64,000 bases of DNA from Plantactinospora sp040120695 (GCF_040120695.1 NZ_JBEEAC010000001.1:124001-188000), one strand, 5' to 3'; positions 9,091-17,671 are shown, numbered from the stretch's first letter. Numbers and translations are program-made. Notes: generated by a model from the sequence alone, not told the origin.

Positions 9091-10406
9091 CGGTCGCCTG
9101 CCAGCCGGTCGAGCCGGCGCAGGTAGCCGTCGACGCGCTCCGCCACCCAGCTCGCGTCGACCAGCATCGGGTCGTAGCCGACGTGTCCGGTGACCGGGCC
9201 CGCCCCGACGAGGCGCCACAGCAGCGCGGTCGGGAGCAGCGGCATCGTCAACGGGACGGCGTCCAGTGGTGTCAGCCCAACGGCCGGTTCGTCCACCAGC
9301 GGACGCAGCGGTGGCGGCGGTACGTACTGGAAGAACGGCAGCATCCGGTCCCGGCTGGTCAGCGCGGTGGCGAGTTCCGGCGTCTCCCGCAGCACCGGCA
9401 TCAGAGGGATGTCGTTGACGTACGCCTCCCGGCAGGTGGCATCGACCCGGCGCAGCAGCTCCTCCCCGTCGGGGCGGTCGGAGAGGTCCAGACGCATCGA
9501 CAGCATGTTGAACAGGCATCCCACCGTGTCCCGCTCCGCCGGGGTGCGTCCGGCGGTGAGTACCGGCACCATCGCCGTACCATCGGTGTCTGCGAAGAAT
9601 TCGGCGACGAATGCGGTGAGCAGCAGGGTGAACGGCGTGGTTCGCCGACGCCGGGCGGCGCCCGCGACGCATCGCCAGAGATTCTCGTCTACGGCGAACG
9701 TCGCCGTGGCCGTCCCCTCCGTGGGCGGCTGACCGGAGGTTTCCGACCGCCGCCGGGTGCCGGCGGGTGATACCGGCAGGCCCAGCTCTGTGACCCCGCG
9801 CAGGCGGTCACGCCAGTACGGGACCAGCCGGCGGATTCGCGCCTGCCACTGTGCGGAGTGGTCGTCGTCGGCGATGTCGACGTACTGCATGACGGCGACG
9901 TCCAACGGGCCGAGCCCGCGGATCCGGTGGGTGTAGGCCGCGACCAGGTCGCGGGCGAGCACCGGCAACGACCACTCGTCGACCGCGACCCGGTGGGCGA
10001 CGAGCACCAGCACGGCGTCGCGTTCCGAGTACCGCCCCAGGTAGGCCCACAATCGTGGCACCTCGTCGATCGGATGCTCCAGCCGACCGACCGACGCCAC
10101 GAAACCCTGCGGCGGGTCGTCGGGGTGGAGATCCGTCACCGTCAGCGTGACCGGCTCCGGGGCCCGCACCTGCTGGTACCGCGCAGCGCCGTCAGCGACG
10201 ACGACCGTCCGCAGCGCGCCGTGCCGGGCAACGACATCGCCGAGCGCGGTGTGCAGTACCGCGATGTCCACCGGGCCGGTGACCCGGTGGGCCGCCGCCA
10301 GCACCGACCGGGGGCCGCGTATCCGCCCCGGGCTCCAGCGCTCCAACTCGTCGAGGAGTTCCTGGGCATAGGTCAGGGGTGATCCGGACACTCTGGTCAC
10401 GATCAT
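9087..10406 (-). CDS. Condensation-fold protein with degenerate active site (X-domain-like)
   Basis: A 439-residue stand-alone protein of the NRPS condensation fold. The N-terminal half carries the C2-like RHGALRT segment. The later floor-loop and latch regions include VGCLFNMLSMRLDLS, corresponding to motif C5. The active-site motif HHxxxDG reads H138-R139-V-A-V-D143-E144. The second His, which a catalytic domain needs, is Arg, and the final Gly is Glu. Glycopeptide X domains, which recruit P450s rather than form bonds, have HRxxxDD at this position. Here the gene overlaps the P450 gene by four bases (ATGA), which makes a recruitment role attractive. Alternatives are an epimerase-like or structural domain. 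The substitution is directly visible; the function is inferred. Confidence 0.8.
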   Translation of the reverse strand: MIVTRVSGSPLTYAQELLDELERWSPGRIRGPRSVLAAAHRVTGPVDIAVLHTALGDVVARHGALRTVVVADGAARYQQVRAPEPVTLTVTDLHPDDPPQGFVASVGRLEHPIDEVPRLWAYLGRYSERDAVLVLVAHRVAVDEWSLPVLARDLVAAYTHRIRGLGPLDVAVMQYVDIADDDHSAQWQARIRRLVPYWRDRLRGVTELGLPVSPAGTRRRSETSGQPPTEGTATATFAVDENLWRCVAGAARRRRTTPFTLLLTAFVAEFFADTDGTAMVPVLTAGRTPAERDTVGCLFNMLSMRLDLSDRPDGEELLRRVDATCREAYVNDIPLMPVLRETPELATALTSRDRMLPFFQYVPPPPLRPLVDEPAVGLTPLDAVPLTMPLLPTALLWRLVGAGPVTGHVGYDPMLVDASWVAERVDGYLRRLDRLAGDR

Positions 10407-11686
10407 CGTTCGTCCCTCCGACGAGGCTGCCCGCGCAGGGGAAGCCGCTGGTAACCGCTGAGAAAGGTCGACCGCACACGCACGGGTTCGCCGTCCGGTG
10501 TCAGCGACTCGAAGGTGGCGAACAGCTCGGCGAAGAACAGCCGCAGCGCCAGCCGGGCCAGGTGCGAACCGATGCAGTAGTGCCGGCCGGTCCCGAACGC
10601 GAGGTGCCGGTTGGGTGTGCGCCGCACGTCGAACCGGTCCGGCTGGGAGAACACCGCCGGATCACGGTTCGCCGATCCCAACCAGGCGACGACGGCCTCT
10701 CCGGCGGCGACGGTCACTCCGGACAGTTCGACCGGGTGGCGGGCCACCCGCATGAAGTGGCTGGCCGGCGACGCCCAGCGCAACGCCTCCTCGACGCCGC
10801 TGTTGAGCAGGTCGGGGCGGCGTGCCCAGTGGGCGTACCGGTCGGTGCCGGCGAGGTGCGCGAGAGCCGCCGTCGGCACGTGCGGAAGTGTGACGCTGGC
10901 GCCCAACAGCAGGCTGTAACAGTTGGACACCACCGCTCCACGTCCCAACCGCTGACCGTCGACATCCATCCTGAGCAGCAGGCTCACCAGATCGTCGCCG
11001 CCCTGGCGAGCCCGCTTACGGGCGAGGTCCGAGAAATAGCCGAAGAGTGCACGGTGGCCACGTCGCAGCGTCGCCTCGGCTCCTTCGGGGAGCTGGTAGG
11101 CCGGATCGTCCTCGGCGGTGCACATGGCGGCCAGCCGGGCCAGCTCAGGCCAGTCCGCGGTGGGCACCCCGAGCAGTGGCCCCAGCACCGTCAGCGGCAG
11201 CCCGGCGAGCATCGTCACGGCATCGAACGGCCCACCTGCGGCGTGGTCGGCGAGCAGCAACCGGACTCCGGCCCGCACCTCCCGTTCGTAGTTGCGGGCG
11301 GAGGAGAGACCCATGGCCCGCTGCACCGGCAGCCGCATCCGGCCGTGCCGGGGCGGATCGGTGGCCGCCATCTGTTGTCCGGCGGCGGGATCGCGGCGGC
11401 CCAGCAGGTTGAGCAGGGTGCCGCGCTCGGAGGTGAAGCGGGCGTGGTCGGCGAGCACCCGGCACACGTCGGCGTACCTGGTCACCGACCAGAAGCCGTC
11501 CGCCGTGCCGGCGTCGGCCACGGATTGCCAGTGCACCGGCCGGTGCCGGCGGAGCCGATCCCAGACCTCGTAACGCCGGTCGCTGGCCAGCAGCATCGGG
11601 TCGGCGAGGTCGATCCGCGACAGGTCTCCCAGGTCCGGATAGGCCGAGCCGGACAGAGCGGAGCCACCAGCCGCGGGCGTGCTCAC
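10403..11686 (-). CDS. Cytochrome P450, probably acting on a carrier-bound substrate
   Basis: A 427-residue soluble bacterial-type P450 (no membrane anchor). The haem ligand loop is FGTGRHYCIG with Cys371, the K-helix ExxR is EALR (300-303), and the C-helix region DPPRHGRMR is typical of actinobacterial enzymes. In the I-helix the segment reads GASVTLPHVP. Thr is present, but the acidic residue that usually precedes it is missing, so proton delivery could be unusual. The ATG overlaps the stop of the PCP gene (ATGA) and the stop overlaps the next ATG, fixing the order PCP-P450-condensation-adenylation. By analogy with P450s that beta-hydroxylate or cross-link aminoacyl-S-PCP, its substrate is probably the aminoacyl or peptidyl carrier protein. 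No ferredoxin gene is adjacent. Confidence 0.93.
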   Translation of the reverse strand: MSTPAAGGSALSGSAYPDLGDLSRIDLADPMLLASDRRYEVWDRLRRHRPVHWQSVADAGTADGFWSVTRYADVCRVLADHARFTSERGTLLNLLGRRDPAAGQQMAATDPPRHGRMRLPVQRAMGLSSARNYEREVRAGVRLLLADHAAGGPFDAVTMLAGLPLTVLGPLLGVPTADWPELARLAAMCTAEDDPAYQLPEGAEATLRRGHRALFGYFSDLARKRARQGGDDLVSLLLRMDVDGQRLGRGAVVSNCYSLLLGASVTLPHVPTAALAHLAGTDRYAHWARRPDLLNSGVEEALRWASPASHFMRVARHPVELSGVTVAAGEAVVAWLGSANRDPAVFSQPDRFDVRRTPNRHLAFGTGRHYCIGSHLARLALRLFFAELFATFESLTPDGEPVRVRSTFLSGYQRLPLRGQPRRRDER

Positions 11687-12069
11687 TCTTCGCCCACCGG
11701 GGACACCGGTAGCCCTGCGCCGACGGTGGACGGGACCGGTGGGTCGCCGATGGTGGAGATCGGTGCCGGCACCTCCGCCCGGGACGGCGGCAGGAGTTCC
11801 CGTACGGCGTCGGCCAGCTCGGCGACGGTGGGGGCGATGAACAGGGTGGCAATGTCCGCCTCGACCCCGAGTGCCTGGTCGATGTCCAGTTGCAGTTCGG
11901 CGGCGAGCAGGGAGTCCCCGCCGAGCTGGAAGAAGTCATCGTGGCGGCCGATCGGCCATACGGTGAGCCGGGCACCCCAGAGCTGCGCCAGCCGGTGCTC
12001 CAGCTCGTCCTCCGGTGGGACGTACGGCGACGACATGCCCAGCTGGTCACGGGACACGGCGGTGGTCAA
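11683..12069 (-). CDS. Free-standing peptidyl carrier protein
   Basis: A small carrier protein of about 128 residues, with an acidic four-helix PCP core at 20-95 (EHRLAQLWGARL, then RHDDFFQLGGDSLLAAEL). Ser53 in LGGDSLLA is the phosphopantetheine attachment site. A Pro-rich tail of about 35 residues follows. It should carry the amino acid activated by the adenylation enzyme and present it to the P450 and the condensation proteins. The start is uncertain: a TTG at 12069 has GGAGG five bases upstream and is my choice. An ATG at 12036 lacks a ribosome site, and upstream in-frame starts to 12366 would intrude on the divergent gene. It is the first gene of the minus-strand operon. Confidence 0.85.
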   Translation of the reverse strand: MTTAVSRDQLGMSSPYVPPEDELEHRLAQLWGARLTVWPIGRHDDFFQLGGDSLLAAELQLDIDQALGVEADIATLFIAPTVAELADAVRELLPPSRAEVPAPISTIGDPPVPSTVGAGLPVSPVGEE

Positions 12070-12325
12070 GGGCACCTCCAGGGAAGAGTCCGGTCCGCCA
12101 GGCGACCAGGGCCGCGGCGCCGGCGGTGACCTCGACATGCAAACCCGCTCGCCGTCGGGGGCGCCAGGGGTGCGGGTGTTCGCCCTCGTACGGAACAGTT
12201 CTGAACGTATCCGCGCAGCTGATGGTCGTGTCTTCTGGCCCGGACCGTGGTGGAGTACCTGCGCCGGCCTCGGCCGACGCAGGTGGAGGCGCAACCGTGG
12301 GCAGGGGATCGTCGGAGGGCTTCTG
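12070..12325. promoter_or_regulatory. Divergent promoter region with a GAACAG direct repeat
   Basis: This 256-bp region separates the PCP-P450 operon (leftward) from the free-standing condensation gene (rightward). At 12191-12208 it holds two GAAC-centred half-repeats, GGAACAG and TGAACGT, whose GAAC cores start at 12193 and 12203, a 10-bp period. Nearly the same sequence occurs three times before the exporter operon at 17672-17699, so one regulator, most simply the SARP at 4261-7104, may switch both. Confidence 0.5.
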
Positions 12326-13717
12326 ATGTCACATGTTCGAACGATCTCCGTGTCCGGGGCCGTCACCGGTACTGCCCCGCTGACCTGGGGGCAGCGGGCG
12401 ATCCTGCGGTCGATGGAGTGGGTGGGTGACGACGTCGGCTACTTCAACATGGGCTACCGGGTGGCGGTACCGACCGGGACCGACGTCGACGACGTCGTTG
12501 CCGCGCTGCGGACGGTGCTGGTGCGCCACGCTGCGCTGCGTACCCGGTTCGTCGAGACAGCCGGCGAGATGCGTCAGGTCGTGGACGGCGCGGGTGCGAT
12601 CTGCCTCGAGGTGCACGAGGTGTCCGCGGACAAGGTCGCCCCCACGGTGCGGGACCTGCACGAGCAGCGCCGGTCGATCGAGCTCTGGCCGGAGCGCGAC
12701 TGGCCACTGCGGGCATACCTGGTGACGGCTTCCGGCGGTTCCTCGGTGCTGCTGCTGGTGCTCAGCCATCACGCGGTGGACGGCGCCGGAGCACTGCTGC
12801 TCGTCGCCGAACTCGAGCGACTGCTCGGCGGCGGGTTGCAGGACGTCACCGAGGAGCCGGCGAGCCTTCTGGACATCGCGGCGGAGGAGGCCACGACCCC
12901 GCTGCTGCGGCGTCACGCACGCGCGCTGGAATACTGGCGACTCGCCCTGACCGACGCGCCGACGACGCTTTTCGACTACCCTGCCCACCCCGCCGCGCAG
13001 CCGAGGTTCCAGGCGCTGATGATGGCATCGCAGGCCGTGACCCTGGCCGCCGACGAGATCGCCGCGCGCCGACGGGTCACGAACTCGACCGTCCTGTGCG
13101 CGGCCGCGGCCTGCGTGCTGGGCCAGGTGACCGGCCATACCGATCTCGCCATGCAGATCATCGTCAACAACCGGTTCGACACCAGACGGCGCGGCGTCGT
13201 CGGCACGTTCGCCCAGGACGGGCTGCTCCGGGTGGATCTTACCGGACGGTCCTTCGACGAGGCGGTCACCGCGACGCTGGGCGGGATGCTCAGGGCGTAC
13301 CAGTCCGGGTACTACGAGCCGCACGCGATTCGCCGGCTCCGCGCCGACCTGGCCCGGGAGCGTGGCGCGGAGATCGACATCAGCGCCTACTTCAACGACG
13401 TCCGGCCGGCCGACCTCCGGCCCGCGACGGGGCCGAACGTGACCGAAGAGCAACTTGCCGCGCTCACCAGCGAGACCACCATCGTCGAGGCGGGAGGGTG
13501 GCCACGGGTGGACGCGACATACTTCGTCACGACGGGCGTACAGGGCTCGGCCACCACCGTCCAGCTGCTCGCCGACACCACATTCGTGCCGCTTCCCGAC
13601 ATGCGGCTGGCGTTGTCCGGAATGGAGCGTCTGCTGGTACGTGCCGCCACCGCCCAGGTGTCCGCGGCCGACATCGGCACGGTCACCGGCGTGCGGGCCG
13701 TACGGACCCGCCGGTGA
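12326..13717 (+). CDS. Free-standing NRPS condensation protein
   Basis: A 463-residue condensation-fold acyltransferase with an apparently competent active site. The N-terminal PLTWGQRAILRSM segment is motif C1, and RHAALRTRF is C2. The catalytic motif reads S147-H148-H149-A-V-D152-G153, that is SHxxxDG, keeping the second (catalytic) His and the Asp-Gly while the structural first His is Ser. Downstream, IIVNNRFDTRRRGVVGTFAQ and LLRVDL correspond to the C4/C5 region. It should join the carrier-bound amino acid to an amine or acyl partner, or release it as an ester or amide. GGAGGG lies six bases before the ATG. It is transcribed divergently from the PCP operon and is the only NRPS part on the plus strand. 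Confidence 0.85.
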   Translation: MSHVRTISVSGAVTGTAPLTWGQRAILRSMEWVGDDVGYFNMGYRVAVPTGTDVDDVVAALRTVLVRHAALRTRFVETAGEMRQVVDGAGAICLEVHEVSADKVAPTVRDLHEQRRSIELWPERDWPLRAYLVTASGGSSVLLLVLSHHAVDGAGALLLVAELERLLGGGLQDVTEEPASLLDIAAEEATTPLLRRHARALEYWRLALTDAPTTLFDYPAHPAAQPRFQALMMASQAVTLAADEIAARRRVTNSTVLCAAAACVLGQVTGHTDLAMQIIVNNRFDTRRRGVVGTFAQDGLLRVDLTGRSFDEAVTATLGGMLRAYQSGYYEPHAIRRLRADLARERGAEIDISAYFNDVRPADLRPATGPNVTEEQLAALTSETTIVEAGGWPRVDATYFVTTGVQGSATTVQLLADTTFVPLPDMRLALSGMERLLVRAATAQVSAADIGTVTGVRAVRTRR

Positions 13718-13766
13718 CCAGCCGCTGCCGGGCCCCCTCCCGGTGTGCACGGACCCGCCGGTGACC
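13702..13766 (+). repeat. 18-bp direct repeat around the condensation gene stop codon
   Basis: ACGGACCCGCCGGTGACC occurs at 13702-13719 and again, perfectly, at 13749-13766. The first copy contains the TGA of the condensation gene and the second lies in the 60-bp gap before the convergent exporter gene. It may reflect a small local duplication. No function is evident. Confidence 0.75.
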
Positions 13767-13781
13767 GCCGACCCCGGCCGC

Positions 13782-15653
13782 TCACCCGTAGACCCGGGCC
13801 TGCAGACGGAACAGTTCGGCGTAGAGCCCGTCGCGCGACATGAGCTGCCCATGGTCGCCGAGTTCGACCACGTGTCCACGGTCCAAGACGATGATCAGAT
13901 CCGCCTCGCGCACCGTCGAGAGGCGGTGCGACACGAAGAGGGTCACCGCACCGGCCTCCTTCCGGGCCTGGCGCGCCGCGCTGTGGAACCGCTGGAACAG
14001 GGCGTGTTCCGCTGGCGCGTCCAGGGCGGCCGCCGGTTCGTCGAGTGCCACCAGCAGGGGGCGCGGTCGCATGAACGCGCGGGACAACCCGAGCCGTTGC
14101 CACTGCCCGCCGGACAGCTCCGCCCCGTCGCCGAAGTCTCGGCCGAGTAGTCCGTCCAGACCGCCGGGCACCCGCCGGGTCACCGACTCGGCGTCGGCGG
14201 CGGTGATGGCGGCGGTGATGGCGGTGTCGTCGCCGACCGACGGGAGATGGCCGACGCCGACGTTCTCCCGCAAGGTCAGCTGTAGCCGGGCGAAGTCCTG
14301 GAAGAGGGTCGACATTCGCGACCGCCACTGCTCGGCGGCGGCGCCGGTCAGCTCGACGTCGTCGACGAGCAGTCGGCCCGCGCTCGGTTGGTAGAACCCG
14401 CAGAGCAGCTTGACCAGAGTGGACTTGCCCGCGCCGTTCTCGCCCACGACGGCGACGGTCGCACCGGCCGGGATCGTGAGGGTGACGTCGCGCAGCGCCG
14501 GCCGGGCGTCCTCGGTGTAGCGCACGGTGACGCCGACCAGCCGGACTCCGCTGACCAGACGGTCGGGCAGGACGCCACCGGGCGGCACCCGCCCCGGCGC
14601 GGACGGTCGAGCTCCGGTGGTGTCACGGGCGGCCGGCCGCCGCATGGTCCGTTGGGGCACGATCGGCACGGTCGACGGCGAGGCGGCTGCCGCGCGGCGA
14701 CGCAACAGGTCCAGGCGTCGCACCGTGTGGCCGGCCGCCTGCAACGTTCCCAGAAGGCCCAGCGCACCGGCGACCTGCGTGGAGATCTGCATCGCCAGGG
14801 TGACCAGCAGCACGACGTCGCCGATGCTGGCCTCTCCGCGCCCCGCCCGCTGCACGACCAGCAACAGGGTGCCGCCGTACACGCAACCGAAGGTCACCTG
14901 CCCGAGAGCGCGCAGTCCCGCCGCCGCGTGGTGCGCGCGGGCCAGCACGGCGGTCGTGGACGACCAGTCCGCATCCTGCCGTGCCATCAGGAACCTGGCG
15001 GCTCCGGTGAGCCGGATCTCCTTCACGGCGTCCGCGGAAGCCGCGAGATCCATCAGGTGGACGGTGGTCCGGATACGCCCCGTCTGGCCGCTGCGAGCCC
15101 GGTCGACCAGATCCTGGGCATACCGGGACAACAGCACCGGCGGCACCGCCGCCGCCGGCAGCAGCGCAAGCCAGGGATCCACGAGCGCGAGAACAGCGGT
15201 CGTCACGGCCAACTGCACCGCGATGCCGAGCAACTGGAGTACGGCCTCCAGGGCTGGCCTCGTCTGGTTGACGTCTTGGCGTACGAGGGTGAGCGCGTCG
15301 ACGAACCGGGGATCGTCGAAGTGTCGCAGCCCGGGCCCACCGTGGGCGATGTCGAGCAGCTCCCGGTCGATCGCCGCCTCCTGCCGTTCGCCCAGCTCGT
15401 GATGGTAGAGGTGGGCGAAGTGGCCCATCATCAGCTCGCACACCAGCAGGGCGGCCAGTCCGACGGCGAGCCAGACCGCCGTACGCGCTGCTCCGGCGAT
15501 CGCCGCGTCGGTCAGCTCCTTGAGCAACACGCCGATGAAGGGTGTGGCCAGATAACCCAGCAGCATCAGGGTGCCGGCTACGGCCAGGCGGGTCGGGTCG
15601 GTTCGAACCGCGAGGGCGAGCAGGTAGCGGATCGCGCGCAGCGGCCCGGTCAC
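13782..15653 (-). CDS. ABC exporter half-transporter (permease fused to ATPase), second gene of pair
   Basis: A 623-residue subfamily-B half-transporter. About 320 residues of membrane domain (helices near 20-45, 55-80, 135-185 and 245-290) precede a long Ala/Pro linker. The nucleotide-binding domain follows, with Walker A VGENGAGKSTLVKL, signature ELSGGQWQRLGLSRAF, Walker B PLLVALDEPAAALD and an H-loop in FVSHRLSTVREAD. The Walker B Glu and H-loop His are intact. The GTG at 15653 overlaps the stop of the preceding ABC gene (GTGA), so the two are almost certainly made together as a heterodimer. In this position it most likely exports the product of the NRPS-like operon or provides self-resistance. 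Confidence 0.9.
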   Translation of the reverse strand: MTGPLRAIRYLLALAVRTDPTRLAVAGTLMLLGYLATPFIGVLLKELTDAAIAGAARTAVWLAVGLAALLVCELMMGHFAHLYHHELGERQEAAIDRELLDIAHGGPGLRHFDDPRFVDALTLVRQDVNQTRPALEAVLQLLGIAVQLAVTTAVLALVDPWLALLPAAAVPPVLLSRYAQDLVDRARSGQTGRIRTTVHLMDLAASADAVKEIRLTGAARFLMARQDADWSSTTAVLARAHHAAAGLRALGQVTFGCVYGGTLLLVVQRAGRGEASIGDVVLLVTLAMQISTQVAGALGLLGTLQAAGHTVRRLDLLRRRAAAASPSTVPIVPQRTMRRPAARDTTGARPSAPGRVPPGGVLPDRLVSGVRLVGVTVRYTEDARPALRDVTLTIPAGATVAVVGENGAGKSTLVKLLCGFYQPSAGRLLVDDVELTGAAAEQWRSRMSTLFQDFARLQLTLRENVGVGHLPSVGDDTAITAAITAADAESVTRRVPGGLDGLLGRDFGDGAELSGGQWQRLGLSRAFMRPRPLLVALDEPAAALDAPAEHALFQRFHSAARQARKEAGAVTLFVSHRLSTVREADLIIVLDRGHVVELGDHGQLMSRDGLYAELFRLQARVYG

Positions 15654-17584
15654 CGGTCCACCTCCGCCGTGCCCTGGCCGGCAGTCGCACCAGCGGACCG
15701 GCGAAGGTCTGCGGAGATATCGGCAGCGGCGGGGGCGAGGTCGACGAAGCGCCGCGCCTGCATGGCGAACATCTCCGCGTACCGGCCGCCGGACGCGACG
15801 AGGCTGTCGTGGTCGCCGTACTCCACCACCCGTCCCTGCTCCAGAACCGCGATGTGGTCGGCTCGGCGGACCGTCGAGAAGCGGTGCGAGATCACCAGGC
15901 TGGTGAGGCCGGCGGTGGTCTTCAGGAAGCGATCGAAGAATTCGGCTTCGGCCCGGACGTCGAGGTGCGCGGTCGGCTCGTCCAGCACCAGGATCGAGGC
16001 GCCGGCCCGCACCGCGAACAGCGCTCGGGCCAGGGCGACCCGCTGCCACTGGCCGCCGGACAGGTCCCGGCCGCCGTCCTGGTGCGAGTGCAGCGGGGTC
16101 GCCAGGCCCGCCGGCAGCTCGTCGAGGGCGTCCAGCACGCCCACCCGACGCGCTGCGTCGCGTACCGCCGGGAGGTCGTCGATGCGCATGGGCGCACCGA
16201 GTCCGATGTTCTCCGCCGCGGTGAGCTCGTACCGGATGAAGTTCTGGAAGATGACCGCGAGCTGCCTACGCCAGCTGTCGCCGTCCAGGTCACGCAGATC
16301 CCGGCCGTCGACGGTGACCGCGCCCTGGTCCGGATGGTAGAAGCCGGCCAGGAGCTTGACCAGCGTCGTCTTGCCGGCGCCGTTGAGCCCGACCACGGCG
16401 GTGGAGCGACCGGCCGGCAGGGTGACGTCGAGTCCGGAGAAGACCGGGCTGCCGCCGGGATAGCCGAAATGGACGCCCTGGAACCGGATCTCACGGTGCG
16501 GGGCGGTCGCCACGGCCCGGGCGACCGTACCGGCGGTCTCGGCCGGCTCACCGGGACCGGCAACCGGGTCGATTCCCGCCGCCTCCTGCGAGGCCCGCTC
16601 CACTCGTGCCTCGAGCTCGGTGAGCGCACGGTACGCCTGGACCCCGAACTGGGTCTGCACGTCCGACTCCGGGAAGAAGACACCGAACCTGATCGGGATG
16701 AGCACCGCCTGCGCGGCGATGGCGAGCTCGAGCACCGTGAGGGCGCCGCCCGCGCCCGCCTGCGCCAGATGGACGAGGGCGTACGTCGCACCAGCCAGGC
16801 CGGCCGCCGCGTAGCCGAGAAACGGTGTGGCCAACAGCCGCCGGCGTCCCGCCCACAGCGGACGCAGGTAGTCCTCGCTGGCCTTCCGGTGCCGCTCGCC
16901 GAGCCACCCGCGCAGGCCCAACACCCGAATCTCCTTTGCTGCCTCCGGCCCAGCCGCGAGACGGCGCAGGTACAGCACCCGGCGCCGGGCAGCGGCCAGG
17001 CCGTCCCACAGCGCCGCGAACCTGCCCAGCGAGCCGCGCTGCCCGAAGCGGACGATCAGCGCGCTCGCCCCGACCGCCGTCGCCGCCGGGCCACCGAGGA
17101 CGACGGCGACGAGTGCGACCGCACCGACGAGCTGGCTGTAGCGGGCCACCAGCGCCAACGCGCCGGCTACCGCCCGCCCCGGCGTCGGCAGGTTGCCGTC
17201 GAATGCCGCTCGGATGTCCGCCAGCCTGTCGAGCGTCGACGGATCTTCCAGGGCGGAGATCGGTGCTCCCCGGAACGATCCGGCGAGCAGCCGTTGGATA
17301 CAGCGCCCGTCGACGCGGCGGGTGATCACCTCACCCAGCGCCGGCTGGAACGGCGCCAGAATCTGTTGGACGAGGAAGCAGCCGAAGGCCGCGGCCAGCA
17401 GCGGCAGCTCGTCACCGCCCGAGGCGAGCCGGTCCAGCATGGCGCTCATTCCGACCAGGAAGCCCAACGGCAGCACGCCGATCGCAACGTTGAGCAGCAC
17501 GGCGACCACGGCGGGCGGACCCGCGTACCGCAGCAGCCTGGCGACTGCCGACCATCGTTGGTGACTCCGCAACGATCCACCCAC
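15650..17584 (-). CDS. ABC exporter half-transporter (permease fused to ATPase), first gene of pair
   Basis: A 644-residue subfamily-B half-transporter and partner of the next gene. The membrane domain covers roughly residues 10-310, starting with a helix in PPAVVAVLLNVAIGVLPLGF. The ATPase has Walker A VGLNGAGKTTLVKL, signature DLSGGQWQRVALARAL, Walker B ASILVLDEPTAHLD and H-loop VISHRFSTVRRAD, so both catalytic sites of the predicted heterodimer look canonical. The GTG at 17584 has only a weak TGGA ribosome site. Upstream lie an 18-bp inverted repeat and a triple GAACAG repeat, suggesting control by the cluster regulator. No peptidase (C39) or substrate-binding domain is present. Confidence 0.9.
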   Translation of the reverse strand: MGGSLRSHQRWSAVARLLRYAGPPAVVAVLLNVAIGVLPLGFLVGMSAMLDRLASGGDELPLLAAAFGCFLVQQILAPFQPALGEVITRRVDGRCIQRLLAGSFRGAPISALEDPSTLDRLADIRAAFDGNLPTPGRAVAGALALVARYSQLVGAVALVAVVLGGPAATAVGASALIVRFGQRGSLGRFAALWDGLAAARRRVLYLRRLAAGPEAAKEIRVLGLRGWLGERHRKASEDYLRPLWAGRRRLLATPFLGYAAAGLAGATYALVHLAQAGAGGALTVLELAIAAQAVLIPIRFGVFFPESDVQTQFGVQAYRALTELEARVERASQEAAGIDPVAGPGEPAETAGTVARAVATAPHREIRFQGVHFGYPGGSPVFSGLDVTLPAGRSTAVVGLNGAGKTTLVKLLAGFYHPDQGAVTVDGRDLRDLDGDSWRRQLAVIFQNFIRYELTAAENIGLGAPMRIDDLPAVRDAARRVGVLDALDELPAGLATPLHSHQDGGRDLSGGQWQRVALARALFAVRAGASILVLDEPTAHLDVRAEAEFFDRFLKTTAGLTSLVISHRFSTVRRADHIAVLEQGRVVEYGDHDSLVASGGRYAEMFAMQARRFVDLAPAAADISADLRRSAGATAGQGTAEVDR

Positions 17585-17631
17585 ATTCCAGCAGACATGA
17601 CGACAGCGACGACGACAGAGATGACGACGCG

Positions 17632-17649
17632 GAAAGCTTCACAGCTTTC
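17632..17649. promoter_or_regulatory. Perfect 7-bp inverted repeat in the exporter leader
   Basis: GAAAGCT and AGCTTTC flank a TCAC spacer, 48 to 65 bases upstream of the exporter start codon. It lies between the direct-repeat array and the gene, so it could be an operator or a leader hairpin. Confidence 0.5.
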
Positions 17650-17671
17650 GTATCGGGATAGCCGACCGTCG

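Noticed and set aside
9091..9672. N-terminal extension of the adenylation enzyme frame
   Set aside because: It overlaps the condensation-like gene in another frame and reads as Arg-rich shadow sequence; the GTG at 9090 is coupled to the upstream stop.
10379..12325. Upstream extension of the plus-strand condensation frame
   Set aside because: The frame is open, but it lies antisense to the P450 and PCP genes. The condensation homology begins at 12326, where a GGAGGG ribosome site is present.
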